A DNA stretch of 64,000 nucleotides from Pyricularia pennisetigena (lineage: Eukaryota; Ascomycota; Sordariomycetes; Magnaporthales; Pyriculariaceae), in contig NW_021940922.1 of the NCBI RefSeq assembly GCF_004337985.1, positions 186,001 through 250,000 on the forward strand, written 5' to 3'. The position numbers were made by a program, and so were the translations under genes. Shown piece by piece: positions 21,242-33,560 of this stretch. The notes beneath the pieces were generated by a model. It worked only from the letters and a program-made list of their open reading frames with translations. It did no database searches and was not told the origin of the DNA. How positions within the stretch are numbered: the first letter of the stretch is position 1; every line of letters begins with the position of its first letter.

Positions 21242-23000
21242 TTAATGCTTTATAACGGGTGGCAATTGCTTTATAGTAGGTGGTAAATGCCCTATATATT
21301 CAGGGTTTTTTAGGGAATAATTATCCGCTGGGACGCTGTTGATTTCGTTTTCAAATTCAAAATTAAAATCCCCCTTTAAATCTATATTTTCCCCCTTTAA
21401 AATTTGTAGCGTTTCCCCTGGAATAGCCAGATTTTCAACGGTTATACCCTTTATAATTTTTACGGTAAAGGTTTTGTATACGGCCCGTTTAGCGGGTGCG
21501 TAAAGCAACGCTGTAAAATTTGATAAATGGGTTAAAAGTTTTACCGTTTCGGTGCGGGGAGCCAATTTATTAATTTTTTGGCGTTTTTCCAGCGGTATAA
21601 TAGCTTAATAAAGAGTACTAATAACCGCAAAATACCTTAAATTGGGCTAATGCGGTAATCCAGGTTGAAATTCGGAATAAAATTCTTTATAGGGTGTTAA
21701 ATGCCTATTAATTATCGCTATACGGTTAATTAAATTAACCACGGCAGGTAGTAAATACCACTATAAATATAATGTTAAACCCGCCGTTATAATAGTAAGT
21801 CGAAACCTATCCAAAATAGCCCTAACGGACCGTTCCGTTAATCCTTTTTGGCCGTGGTTACAGGGATTCGAAATGCTAAAATTAACACTTTTATTTATAA
21901 ACCAATTTTTAAGATTTGTATTTACCTCGTGCCCCCCATCGAAGTGAAAATTCAGGGGATCACGCCCGTATATAGCTTTTAAAGCCCTAAAAAAGCCTTT
22001 AATAACCATTAAAACCGTAGGTCCGGTTTTATTTTTTAGTGGGATCGACCACCGAAAACGTTATTTTCGGTCCACTAATAACAGAAATACGGGCTTTTTG
22101 TTATAAGGATTGTGAGGAGGTTACGGGATAGAATAAGCTTAATCTTGAACGCGGGGAAAACTAGATCACCTATAAGGCTGATGGAACGTTGAAATGGCAG
22201 ATAACCGTCTGCTAGCGGGTAATAAAGATAATATATTATTGCACAATTGATTCGTTAAATCGTTAAATCGATGAAGGTATAAAGGTTATAAATCTAAGGC
22301 TAAGTTATGAATTACGTGTTCGAATCCGTACGTGCAGATCTTCGATCCGGATGTCCGGAATACGGGGTCACGTCATATGATTTGGCTTTATTTATGTGAC
22401 TGACCTGCCGACCTATTAAGCCCAACGGCCTATTGTGCTTATGCATGCACAGAAAATTTGCGACCACAACGGGATTCGAACCCACGCACTTTAACGTATA
22501 TATGTTATATATAATGGTACCTGCACTATACCATTAAGCTAAATTATATATGACGTATTTGTTTTGTTGTTAAAACTATGAACAAAGACGTAATATATGA
22601 AGCTTTGTGTGTATAAACGCGTATACGTTTTATTTGTTATTTATTTATTTATTCGGTGCAGGGTGACTAATAAAATTAGCCCGCGCTAGCCGTTATAAAA
22701 TAATGCATGGTAGCTAATATAATTAGCCCTGCGCCAGCTATGTTCACAAGGATTAGGTTTAAAGGTTACAATATCACCATTTATTAAATCGAAAATATTA
22801 GGGGGTATAGGGAGTGCGACCTTATTTGTACGCCTAACAGAAATGGCTTTAACGCAAACAATACAGGTAATTGCCTTAATTTTGTCGAAATTAGATAAAC
22901 CTTTTGTAATTTTAACGGTTTTTTTAGCGATAATAACCCTATATACCCTAAACGCCTGTGCCATAACAGGGTTTTTTAAACCTGGATTTCGTCACAATCA
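21242..23000 (-). pseudogene. Copia 2 integrase (degraded, split by s3)
   Basis: Open stretches 21242-21565 (C-terminal part with ETLQILKGENIDLKGDFNF, matching copia 1 at 7410-7470), 21761-22009 (FHFDGGHEVNTNLKNWF then NHGQKGLTERSVRAILDR, holding the catalytic Glu region) and 22686-22964 (GAG-pre-integrase with ITCIVCVKAISVRR). s3 sits between the zinc region and the first catalytic Asp, with a 5-bp AGGAT duplication. Not functional. Confidence 0.7.
22111..22748 (-). mobile_element. Small element s3 (TGTGA...TCACA, 638 bp)
   Basis: Ends TGTGAGGAGG and GTTCACA, flanked on both sides by AGGAT (22106-22110 and 22749-22753). Copia 1 at 6700-6730 shows the uninterrupted sequence. A tRNA-like segment with a B box lies at about 22463-22546 on the minus strand. 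Same family as s1 (46135-46791) and s2 (51095-51753), but more diverged, and therefore older. No coding potential. It may be a solo LTR or a small composite element. Confidence 0.85.
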
Positions 23001-23109
23001 CCTGTAATTCCGTCTCCTTTAGGGGTTAACCAGCCGTTCGTAGTTCGTTTTAGCTTTAAAAGGAGGTAATTGACAAAGGCCTGTTTTAAATCCGATAATA
23101 AAAAAGGTT

Positions 23110-24183
23110 TTAACAACGGACTTTTTGTGTAGGAAACCCCCTTTTTTCGGAAATAGTCCCTTTTATATTAGGTTGCATAAAAGGGTCACCTAGCGGTGTG
23201 CCGGGCCTACAGGGCCCAATTTTACGTGGATTTCCAGGGCTTTTACCGCTTAATCTCTGCGTTACAGGTAAATTTACGGTTATTTTCGTATTTTGTTTGG
23301 GATTTAGCTTTTCCGTTACCGTATTTTCTGCCGGCTCCGAACCGGTGTAAATTCTATAATCCCCTTCAGGGTTGATATTATTTAATTTTATTTCCAACGG
23401 GGCTGCGTAATCCTTTGTAACCCCTTGTAAGGCCATGCTAAAAGCGGTGCTATATTCACCTATTATATAGGCGTAATTCGAAATAACGTTATTTCGAATA
23501 AAGATATCGCACCCTTTAACCTTTAAACAAAACGAATATTCAGCGGTATTAAATCGTCCCCACGTTTTGCGATCCTTCTCGTACAGGGTATTTTTTAATA
23601 ATACGCCTTTTATATTATAATATATAAAACCATTAACGATATTTATTCCAAACGACAGGATATATAAAACGTTATTTAACGTAACCTTTCTAAATTCGTC
23701 AGCTTTTTGGCCGTAACGGACCTGTATTTTCACAATTCCGGTGCTTACAAGCCTAACAGGGCCACCTCTTATACCAATTTCGACTGTAAAACTGGGGGTA
23801 TAATCGGTAAAAAATTGCTTATTTGCAAAAGTATAGTGCGTATTACCTGTATCGTACAGGATAAGGTAACCTAATTTCCATAATTTAGGGGTCTTTTTTA
23901 CGCCGCGTCCAAACTTCGTTTTAAAGCTAAAATTAGCTGGTAAAACCTGTGGTTTTAGCATTTTACCAGTATCGGTTTCCGAATCCGAATCCGAACGTAA
24001 TTTTATAATTCCGTTAATAGCGGAATTAACCTCTTGCTCCAGGGCGTTATGCGCTGCGCCTTCGTTAACGCTACCTGGAATCGAGCCCGTAAATAGCTCG
24101 AAAACCATAGAAATTATGGACGTTCCAACGGTTAATTCGTTGGAGTTGGAGGATTTAGTATTTTTTGCAATAACAGAATCCAA
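23110..24183 (-). pseudogene. Copia 2 protease region (357 aa open stretch)
   Basis: Longest open stretch of copia 2. The aspartic protease site LILYDTGNTHY is intact (D-T-G), followed by FTDYTPS. It aligns with copia 1 5356-6150 over its length and continues past the point where copia 1 stops, into a proline-rich segment ending near FPTQKVRC. The next part of pol (integrase) follows leftward in a broken frame. Upstream, the gag-like stretch 24132-24578 overlaps it in another frame. Although open here, the element as a whole is dead. Confidence 0.75.
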
Positions 24184-24800
24184 ATTAGAGTTTTTACTTT
24201 TTTTTCGTGATTTAGAGGTGGTTTCCTGCCCATTATTTTCCTTTTTAACGCCTTTTTTAACGTTTTTCTTACCCTTTTTTTGCCTTTAAGCCTATAATTA
24301 ATGGCTTTAACCGTTGTAAAACCTGAAATCGAATTTTCAGAAATAAAGTCCGCTATAAGGTATTGCAAATTTAACTTTTCTAAGTTTTGGCCTATTACTT
24401 GCAGGGCCCGTTGGGTATTGCGTTGGCGTTCGGTCCAAATAGGAAATATCCCCTCCAGGGACCGTAAATACTGATCTCGTACGTTTACGGGGTTAATTTG
24501 CACGTTGATATTCGCTAATTTAATTATTAATAAATTAAAACGGTTGTTAAATTTAGGTATTAATCCTTTAAATTTCAAAAAATTTAAGGCGTGGAATTTC
24601 CGATATAGTAAACTTCGACTTATTCCGGGTGTAACGGAATAATTACCTTCCAGGGCTTTATAAACCGTTACGGGGCTGGAATGCTATGCAATAAATTGTA
24701 AAAGTTCCTTAGTTAAACTGTTTTTTACAAATAATAATAGGATTAATTGCTCGTATTCCGGTAAAATATAACCAATTTTAGAGTTGGACATAGATTCCGC
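24132..24800 (-). pseudogene. Copia 2 gag-like region (degraded)
   Basis: Open stretch 24132-24578 encodes a basic protein (FPIWTERQRNTQRALQV, then a Lys/Arg-rich run GKKRVRKTLKKALKRK) with a counterpart in copia 1 at 4930-5340. Upstream to about 24800 further degraded coding matches 4690-4920. No zinc knuckle is visible. Location before the protease suggests gag, but sequence alone does not prove it. Confidence 0.5.
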
Positions 24801-26120
24801 TGCTTTTATTACCCTAAACTGTATTATTAACGACTATTTCCACAAATCGTAATTGTTAGCCCCTATCAATTTACAATTTTCGGGGAAGGAAAATTCCCGT
24901 TTCGATAGTTTTTTACCTATCCCGTCACCTTAAATTAGGTTACAGGTGGATTAAGGGGTGCGGTAGCGGGTTTAATTTCCGAATTCCCACTAAAGCTGGT
25001 GGAATTACCGCTTTTTAGGGTCAATAGGGCAGTTAATTGTTAAATTATCCTTTTAAATTAATCCATTTGCGTAATTAATGCTTTTGATTGCAGGTTTTGG
25101 GCCTGTAATTCAGCCGTGAAAATTTCGTTTGGGTTGGGTTCAGGCCCCTTATTTGTTGGAATTGGGCCTTGAAGGCCCGATATAGGGCTGTTTTCCATTA
25201 TAAGGTAACGTAAATTATATTTGCAATTCGCTAATTTATAGCTATAATTAATTAACCTAATTGGTGAAAGGTAAATACCTTATTTTAATTTAGGACTTGC
25301 TATACCGTTTACCTTTCAACGGGTATAGGTTTGTAATTGCCAATTATAGGGTTTGCTGCTATTTTTAGTGGCTAAAATCCATTAAAATACAGGGTTGGAA
25401 TCCCTAAAATCCGCAATTAATGGGTGCCCTGCTATTAATACCAATCCAGGTGCACGTAACGAATTCAATTCGTTAAATGGGTGCAGGGTAAACTGCAGGG
25501 TATCGTGCAGGGCAACGAACCATTAACGTAATTCCGCTAATGGGTTTATAGGCTATTGTAAACCCTATTAAACACATTAGGATTTAATGAGTTGGTGGGT
25601 TATTGCAAACCCTATTCAACGCATTAAAAAAATTTATTGGGCTATTAGCGAGCGAATACAGGGGTTTTTGGCCCTAATTCGTTAGCGTAAACCCTATTAA
25701 AATTTGAAGCAATTACAGTGGCGTGCACGATCCACAAAAACCACACCAAAGATTTTGGATTTGCAATACAAACGATCGTTGCAGTACCCGAAAAGGCCTG
25801 AGTCGACCGCTAATTTTTAGCAATGCCCACTGTAAATACAGGGGGTTAAGTGCTGAATTAGCGCCTAAAACCAACAATTTCGCACAAAAACAGCAATATC
25901 TTCGTCAATATACGTGCTGTAAGGATGCGACAATAACCAAAATAAAGTCTAAACTTCAGGCTTTCCAGCGATGCAAAATGCACTTTAGTGCACAAGCTAG
26001 ACCCTCTCCGGGCTTATAACCTGTTGATTATGCCGCTGTTCAATTGGCTACGCGCATGAAAAATGCAGCCGACTCACTTAACGTGCGGTCGCAGGGCCTT
26101 TATAAGGCCTGTTTTTAACA
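24800..26120 (-). other. 5' non-coding part of copia 2
   Basis: Starts (minus sense) at 26120 with TGTTAAAAACAGGCC and runs to the gag-like region. 24850-24910 matches the copia 1 leader where G1 inserted. 25700-26120 is less AT-rich than the rest and has one open stretch (25723-26019, 98 aa, plus) with no recognisable domain. Near 25530-25700 short repeats of GTAAACCCTATT recur. By position this should contain the 5' LTR, but I find no matching copy at the 3' end, so the LTR is not called. Confidence 0.45.
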
Positions 26121-27960
26121 CCCCCAATTCCAGGAAATTACGAAAATTAAACGCCACCACCCATTAATAAATATAACCAAATTAATACAATTTAATAAAT
26201 TGGACCATTTATTACGACGATAATTATATAACCCATAATAGCGCAAAAATGGACGTAGGATGGTATTTACAAAAACCCAAAAACACCCGGATTTTAGCAG
26301 TAGGAAACCGCGGATTTATTAAAACCAAACCTCCAGCACAATTACGCAAACAGAACGCCAAACTAGCCGAACTTGGGGAATCGGATACTTTAAAAAAATT
26401 AAAACCAAAACCATTGGGACAAACCCACCACCTCCGGATAACCTAATAAGCCCCAACGGACGAATCCAGTAACGAATTAAATAACGAATATAACGAAAAA
26501 AAACTGTACCCATAAACCCATACAGTGTAATAAGGGAAAACAACCCCTATATATGCGAAAAAAAAACTTATCGATTTATATTGAAACGACCAATTAGTGC
26601 AATTCCCCGGATTATTATTTCGAATACAGATATAAAACCTTATAAAATTAATTAATCTAATTTTCGGAAACCACCCAATTTTGGATATCAAATATCCCAA
26701 ACATATAAAACTTTTTTGTGTGAAATGTTTTCGAATAATTGCGGATTGCATTTTAGTAAAAAAATAATCCACGATTTTTCCCCACGGCGACGCAAAACGA
26801 CAGGCATCCACGAAATATATACCACCACTAAATTACCCAATTGGGAAATTAAAATCAAATTTAATACCGAACCAGCGGTAATTTTCACCCTTTATAACGA
26901 TTATTTTACAACATGCTATAACCAAAAACAATTTCCATAATACGAATATACCCGAAACATTTATAAAATATATATATTAATTTAAGCACAGGTATGGTAC
27001 GAAATAAAGCTATGATAAGCAGGACCCGTACCCATAACCAAAATCGTGGGGAACCCCAACGTTAAGGACAACGAAATACCTATAAACGTACGAAAAACGC
27101 CTGCACCAATAGGGCACCGATTTACTAAAATTAAAATTAAAAGCAGTTATACGGCCCGAAACAAAAAGAATAAAAGCCCATAACGTGAATCCAGCAAACC
27201 AAAAAACTAAAACAGCCAAACGGTACAGGGTACCAAACGGTAATAACAAAAACGGAATAAAAAACCTTAAACGCCATATAAACCACGAAAACAGCATACG
27301 AATATATATTCCTAAATATATAATTTAATAGAAAACCTATACGAGCGCTTTTTAACAGCGGAACATGCAATAACTACATTTTTCCAAAAATCGTAAAAAA
27401 ACGACGAATATTTTGGCAATAAAAGAAAACATTATATAGATTGTAAACCGTAAAAAAAGCAATTTTACACGGGAACGGTACCATCGAAATAAAGACCGTA
27501 CATTTGTGGATGGAAAACTATAAACAAAAAAAACAAATCACCTTAAATATTACGGAAATAAGGAATAAAAATATAATTTTAGGATTCCCTGGTTTAAAAA
27601 GAGCAACCCCCGGACAAAATGGACTATAGGCCAAATTTAATGGGAAAAACACCTAATTATTAAACGATTTCCAGCATAGCAGGGTTTATACAGGAAATAC
27701 AAAAAACGGAAGGACCAAATAAAGCAAATAGCGTATTTACAGGAAAAACGACCAACCCCGGAACCAATATCGGAAAAAAAACGACTATCCACAGGTTAAA
27801 GCCGATCCAATTATACAATACCAATTACGAAAAAACAAATTAAAAACGGCAAAATCCCAAAGGAATACCAAAATTATATACGATTATTTAGCTAAAAACT
27901 CGAAACAGGATTACCCGAATATAATCCGTTCGACCACGAAATACCATTAAAAAAAACCCC
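26121..27960 (+). pseudogene. G2b gag end and protease region (degraded)
   Basis: Parallel to G2a 14468-16300 over its length: shared landmarks are TAATAGCGCAAAAATGGACG, a KTIHDFSPRRRKTTGIH-type stretch (about 26765-26810, readable in the open stretch 26716-26940) and the FNTEPAVIFT segment. The order places the protease here, but its D-(S/T)-G site is not readable. The hydrophobic open stretches on the minus strand (26443-27370) are shadows of this AT-rich coding DNA. Confidence 0.5.
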
Positions 27961-29130
27961 AACCATAATTCCACAAAATATACGGTTTAAATCTGACACA
28001 AATGGAGGTTATAAACGAATGTTTCGCAGAAAACCTCAAAAAAGGCTATATCAAACCATCGATATTACCAGTAAAATACCCAATTTTTTGCGTACCAAAA
28101 GAAAACAGAAAATTACGATTATACGTGGATTACAAACAATTAAACAGTATTAAGATAAAAAATTGCTACCCGCTCCCATTAATAGAAGAATTTGAAATAT
28201 ATTTTACCAAATATAATAATTTACGATATTAAGTTTCAAAAAAACATATAATTTAATCCGCATAAAGGAAAGCGAGGAATAAAAAGCACTACTTCGCACT
28301 AAACGAAAATATTATAAATATTTCATTATGCCTTTTGGCCTTACGAACGCCCCCGTAACCTATTAAACCATAACTAACCACGTTTTCCGGGAATATTTAA
28401 ACATTTTTATCGTTATTTACCTGGACGATATCCTTATTTTTTCCAAAATGTTGGAAAAATACAAAAAATACGTTTACAGAGTTTTATAAAAGCTACAAAA
28501 CGCTAAACTTTGAATTAAACCCGAAAAATGCATTTTTTAAAAACAAATTTATTTTTTATAACAAACAAATTTATTTTTTAAAATATATTATCGCCCCTAA
28601 AAAAAGTAGGAGGGAAAAATCAAAAATCCAAACAGTGAAAGAATGGCCCCAACCACAAAGCGTAAAAAACGTTCGGGCGTTTTTTGGATTCGTAAATTTT
28701 TACAAAGGATTTATTAAATATTACGGCGCAATCGCCACCCTATCAACCAATATAACCAAAAAAGACCTAAAATTCCAATGGACGAAACAAATATAGCAAA
28801 CTTCCGAACAATTACAAAACGCAATAGCATAAAAACCGATTATTAAAATACCAAATCCACGATAAAAAATTTATAATTGTTATTCGAACATTTGAAAAAT
28901 GGAAACCACAACTATCTGGAATTAAATACGAAATATTAATTTACACGGACCATAAAAACTTAACCCATTTCACCATTAACAAAATATTAATAAAACGACA
29001 AATTAAATGGGTAAAATTCCTATTAAAATTTCATTTTAAAAATATTTACCGAAAAGGAATAAAAAATAGTAAGGCCGACGCCTTTAACAAAAAACCAAAT
29101 TATAAAAATATAATGCCCGAGGAAATACGG
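27960..29130 (+). pseudogene. pol: G2b reverse transcriptase and RNase H (degraded)
   Basis: Open stretch 28002-28232 reads MEVINECFAENLKKGYIKPS then KLRLYVDYKQLNSIKIKNCY, the gypsy reverse transcriptase fingers. At 28320-28450 the frame gives MPFGLTNAP and YLDDILIFSK, with both catalytic Asp of the YxDD box kept. RNase H motifs (IYTDHKNLTHF near 28940-28975) follow. Stops in between are TAA/TAG at Gln/Trp positions. Confidence 0.75.
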
Positions 29131-29199
29131 AAAACTTTTCCGGCAAACGACAACGGAAACTTTTTACCAATTTACCGAAATCTTATAACGACTAACACG

Positions 29200-30473
29200 G
29201 TAGTTACACCAGAAGAAATACGGAAAATCCACGAAAACAAAGCCCACGGACACTAAGGAATTTCCAAAACATGGAAACGGTTAAAACAGCATTATAATTT
29301 CAAAGGAATACGATAAAAAGTACGAAAAACCATTAAAAATTACGAACTTTGCGCAAAAAACAAATCCGCCAAACACAAGCCTACCGGGTTTTTACAACCT
29401 TTACCAACCTTTAATAAACCCTGGTAAACCATTGCAATAAATTTTACCGTTAAATTACCACTTTCCGAAAAACCATTTATTAAAACTAAATACAATAATA
29501 TATTAATTATAATGGACAAATTTACTAAATACGCCTATTTCTTACCCTATAAAAAAAACAACAACGCCGAAAAAATCGCTTACAAATTTTTACAAATAAA
29601 TATTAACAACCACGGACTTCCATAAAATATTATTACGGAATACAAAAAATCTTTTTACATTTTAATTCTGGACATTTTTAATGGAATAGCTAGGAACCGA
29701 TTATAAGTTATTTACAATATTCCACCCACAAGTAAGCGGATAAATAAAACAAGTAAATTAAATACTAAAATAATATTTAGAATATTATATAAACCATAAA
29801 TAGGATAATTAGGTACGGTTATTACTTACAGTACAATTCGCATATAATAATTTAAAAAATAAAAATACCAAAACAACCCCGTTTTATACCAATTACGGAT
29901 TTAACACTACGGTATATGGAAAACCAAAAACCACGACTATGGCCCCACGAACCGATAAATAAATGAACGAATTACGAAAATTCCACCAAAAATTCCAACA
30001 GGAATTGGAGTTCGTACGAAACAAAATGATTTAATACGCTAACCAATATCGGATAAAAGTATTATCCTTCCAAAAAATATACCGTTTATTCTATTCGACG
30101 TAATATTAAAACACAGCGATTAAACGGTAAATTTGATTTTAAAAGATTTGGACCTTTTAAAATCGATAAAAAAATCAGCGAAACCAATTACAAATTATTA
30201 TTACCAGGAATTATAGAAATCCACCCAACGTTCAACGTATTATTATTGGAACCAGCATTACCCGGCACCAATATATAAGAAATAATCGAAGTCGACGTAA
30301 AAAAAACGTATAACGTCGAACGAATATTGGACTATAAACGCAACCACGGTAAAATAAACTATTTTATTAAATGGGAAAATTATAGACACAAAAAAGAATT
30401 TGGGAATTTTTTAACCACCTCCAAAATTGTTAAAAATTATTCCGCTAATATTATCAGGAGTTGGATTTGCGCG
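29200..30473 (+). pseudogene. pol: G2b integrase and chromodomain (degraded)
   Basis: Zinc region with H-x-H (IHENKAHGH near 29228) and a Cys from the C-x2-C pair (NYELCAKNKSAKH, 29338-29375). Core residues follow at LIIMDKFTKYAYF near 29510. Near 30310-30440 a chromodomain-like segment reads ILDYKRNHGKINYFIKWENY with the aromatic positions kept. In chromoviruses such a domain directs integration to methylated-histone chromatin. The end is cut by the G3 LTR at 30474. Confidence 0.65.
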
Positions 30474-30663
30474 TTATGGATTCGTGCCTAAGGCACGTAT
30501 CACGTGATAAAATATAAAAGCGGGTTAGGGACAATATATATAAAGGGAAAGACATTACCACGACCCGGACATACACCTTTTCCTCCCTTTTTCCCCAGCG
30601 TTAATAATAATACCAACAAAGATATTTAACGGTTTTAAGGCCGTTAATTTACCCTATAATATT
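30474..30663 (+). repeat. 5' LTR of G3
   Basis: Matches 59023-59212 over about 190 bp. Landmarks: ATTCGTGCCTAAGGCACGTA (itself containing the inverted repeat GTGCC/GGCAC), AAAATATAAAAGCGGGTTAGGG (TATA-like), CCACGACCCGGACATACACC, and a second inverted repeat CGGTTTTAAGGCCG near the end. Terminal TG/CA are not visible, probably because of mutation. Confidence 0.75.
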
Positions 30664-31800
30664 TACTAACGCTCGAATTTAAACACGATAATGGCCAACC
30701 CAAGGCCAAACCCGGGAAGGGAAATTCACGACCCTTACCAAAACCTGGTCGCGAATATCGCGATATTGGAAAAACGCATCGCTTAAATGCAATTATATTC
30801 CATAAACGCAAATACGATCGCGCAAAAATAACGCCCCAAAAGGAAACTTTTACGCGACCCCCCATTATACGACGGCGCGCCGGTTACGTTCACAATTTGG
30901 AAATAAATTATTTCGTACAAATTAATACGCGACGCGGAATTTGTCGGAAACCAGCGCGACCAATTCGAATACGTATAATTTAATTTTACCACGATAATAT
31001 AAAATGTCGTCCGTTTTTTTTACGAAGTAAAGGGTACGGGAGGAGGGTATAATTATAAGGATTTTATCGAATATTTAGGACGTACGTACGACGACCTTTA
31101 TAAAAAGGTTTAAACCTTCGCCGAATTAAAAGTATTCCGGATATAATACGGCGAATTGTTCGCACATTTCCTTACCAAATTCGACCGCCTCCTTATTACG
31201 GCCGGGGGTTTCGAATAATTAAACGAAATACGGGCCAATTATTTGCGTTTCCGGGTCGTTGACCGGATAAAATAAGCGTCGGTAAAAAAGGGTATCGCCT
31301 CCGATTTTTACCACGGATTTATCGCCATATACCGCCATATCGCCCAGGATTTAAAGGTTATTAATTTGGATAAACGTTTTAACCAAAAACGGAACGCCCC
31401 TTTTCCAAATTCCTTATAAATAGGCTTAAAAGATATAATAATAACGGGCGTATTAGCGATAAAGGTTGGCCGAAACCGTTATAACGTTGGTAAAAAACGA
31501 AATAAACGCCGATTGGATGGAAATAAAGGGAAAAATAAAGCTTTATAAATATCCGTTTAAAAATTCCAGCGACGCCGTAAAATAGGGGTTTATTTTCGTT
31601 GCGGGTCCGCCTTTTATTACGCCCAAAATTGCCAGTTTGCACCGGTTATACGTCCAACGCCAAACGATCCCGAGGAAAAAAAAAATTAATTTTAAATTAT
31701 AATTTTAACCCAGGTAAAAACCGACGCGACGGGCCCGGACCACCCCATAATACGTTAATAAATATAAATCGGAAAAAGCAGTTAAAAAATATATAAATTG
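30664..31800 (+). pseudogene. gag: G3 gag (degraded)
   Basis: Broken plus-strand frames read NPRPNPGREIHDPYQNLVANIAILEKRIA near 30700-30785 (typical gag N-terminus with a coiled-coil-like heptad), a core near 30860-31330, and a basic tail up to 31790. The open stretches on the minus strand (30644-31642) are shadows. I cannot read a complete zinc knuckle. Confidence 0.5.
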
Positions 31801-33560
31801 TAATGGATAAACGATTATTTTTTATCCCGGTTTTAATTAATTTAACGAAATTTATTATTATATAAATGGATTTAGGGTGCGAATATTACGCGGTTATAAA
31901 CAAAAATTATACCGAAAAATTGGGAATAATAAAAATCCTTTTATTATAAACCCGCCGGTTAGGCACGGTAACGGGACGAATACGAACCGATATACGGGAA
32001 ATGGGCAATTGCGACGTGGATATCGACGGTTAATCCGCGCCGATATCCTTTTATATAATTCCGGGATTAACGCAAGACCTGTTCCTGGGATCTTTTTGGA
32101 TAATTTACCGGAAAATGGTATTTAACCCAAATTAGGGAAAATTAAAAATAGGGTCCGTTAAAGGGTTATTCGTGCAGGAATTGTCCCTGCGTCCGAAAAA
32201 CAGGAAATTTACGGTGGTTATGGGCAACGTATTCCTGGCCGCGGCCCGAAAAATAAAAAAAAATACGAACAAATAAATGGAATTCGCTTTTATTTTATTA
32301 CGAAATATAACCCGGGTCCTAATTTTAACGGCGGTAAATAAAAACGACGTAAAGCCCCCGGCGACGTTACCCGTAAAATTAAAAGGTTTCGAATACCTAT
32401 TTAACGACGGTAAAATTTCGGTTTTACCCCCGTATAAGGGCGAATTGGATTATTATATCCGGATCCAAAAGGATAACGACGGTAAACCCCCGCCGTTACT
32501 ATAGGGCCGGTTATATTATATACCGCGCGATTAATTGCTGGAATTACAACGATAAATAATCGATATAATGGATAAAAAATGGATCCGAGCAAACGCGTCG
32601 TTAACCGCAACCCCGGACCTAATAGTCCGGAAAATTTTTGGAGGATGGCGTTTATACGTCGATTATAAAATATTAAACGTTATTATAATATAAAACCGGT
32701 ATTTTTTACTATTAATTAAAAAAGAATTCCGTTTTTTATCCGGAGTAAAATGGTTTATTAAAGTAAACGTACGCGCAATTTTCCATAGATTACGCGTGGC
32801 CGAAAGGGATAAATATTTTACAATTTTTCGTATAAAATTCGGGTTATTCGAATGGTTAATATACCTATTCGGATTAGCGGGCGCCCCGGCCACGTTCCAG
32901 CGATATATTAACGGCGTCCTCGGGAGTATATTGGATTATTATATATTAATATATTTCGACGATATTTTAATTTATACGTCCGGTTCCAGAACGGATTATT
33001 AGCGGAAAATTACCTATATTTTGGGAAAATTAAAAAAGCGGGTTTAAGTTTAAATTTCGATAAAAACGCGTTCGCAATTATTTCCGTTAAATATTTGGGG
33101 TTTATTATATACGTTAATATAGGCGTGGAAACCGATCCGGAAAAATTACGCGCGATCCGGGAATAGGAAACCCCGACGAAATTACGAAAATTGCGCGGTT
33201 TCCTAGGATTCGTAAATTTTTACCGGGATTTTATAAACGGGTATTCGGGTTTAAAGGCGCCCTTATTTCGATTTATTAAAAAAGGAATACCGTTTAAATG
33301 GACGCCGGAGGAGGACGCTATTTTTAAAACATTTAAACAAATATTTTTGTAAACGCCAATATTGGCCCAATAAAGCGACGAAGCGGAAACGAAAATAAAA
33401 ACGGATTGCTCCGGCGTAACCATTGGGGGGGTATTAATATAAAAAAGGAAAAACGGGTTATAAAAACCGGTAATATTTTATTCCGTTAAATTAACGACGG
33501 TCCAGCGTAATTATATTATTTACAATAAGGAATTGCTCGCGGTTATCCATTATTTACAAA
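31800..33560 (+). pseudogene. pol: G3 protease region and reverse transcriptase (degraded)
   Basis: The 32796-33002 stretch reads YLFGLAGAPATFQRYINGVL and the catalytic YFDDILIYT. Upstream are RRLYVDYKILN-like (near 32650) motifs; downstream come KKAGLSLNFDKNAF, VKYLGFIIYVN and KLRGFLGFVNFYRDFI (33180-33235). The protease should lie around 31830-32100, where a DxGCEY-like site (MDLGCEYYAVI) is readable at about 31868-31900. Trp and Gln codons have become stops. Confidence 0.75.

Larger units (their letters stand above)
16441..26120 (-). mobile_element. Ty1/copia-type retrotransposon, copia 2 (RIP-degraded, with two insertions)
   Basis: Inverted relative to copia 1 and the longer of the two in this window. 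Minus-strand order from the right: 5' non-coding part, gag-like, protease, integrase, reverse transcriptase, RNase H, tail. Element B interrupts the reverse transcriptase and s3 interrupts the integrase. Its two ends flank different G2 positions: GTACC at the left (16436-16440) and CCCCC at the right (26121-26125). The CCCCC half is shared with copia 1, so copia 1 and copia 2 appear to have exchanged ends through an inversion. Confidence 0.8.

Noticed and set aside
22480..22545. Separate promoter or gene at the tRNA-like part of s3
   Set aside because: Same segment in all s copies and part of the element; no independent boundaries.
26319..27370. Several Phe/Tyr-rich minus-strand open frames
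   Set aside because: They lie opposite degraded G2b gag/protease sequence that aligns with G2a on the plus strand.
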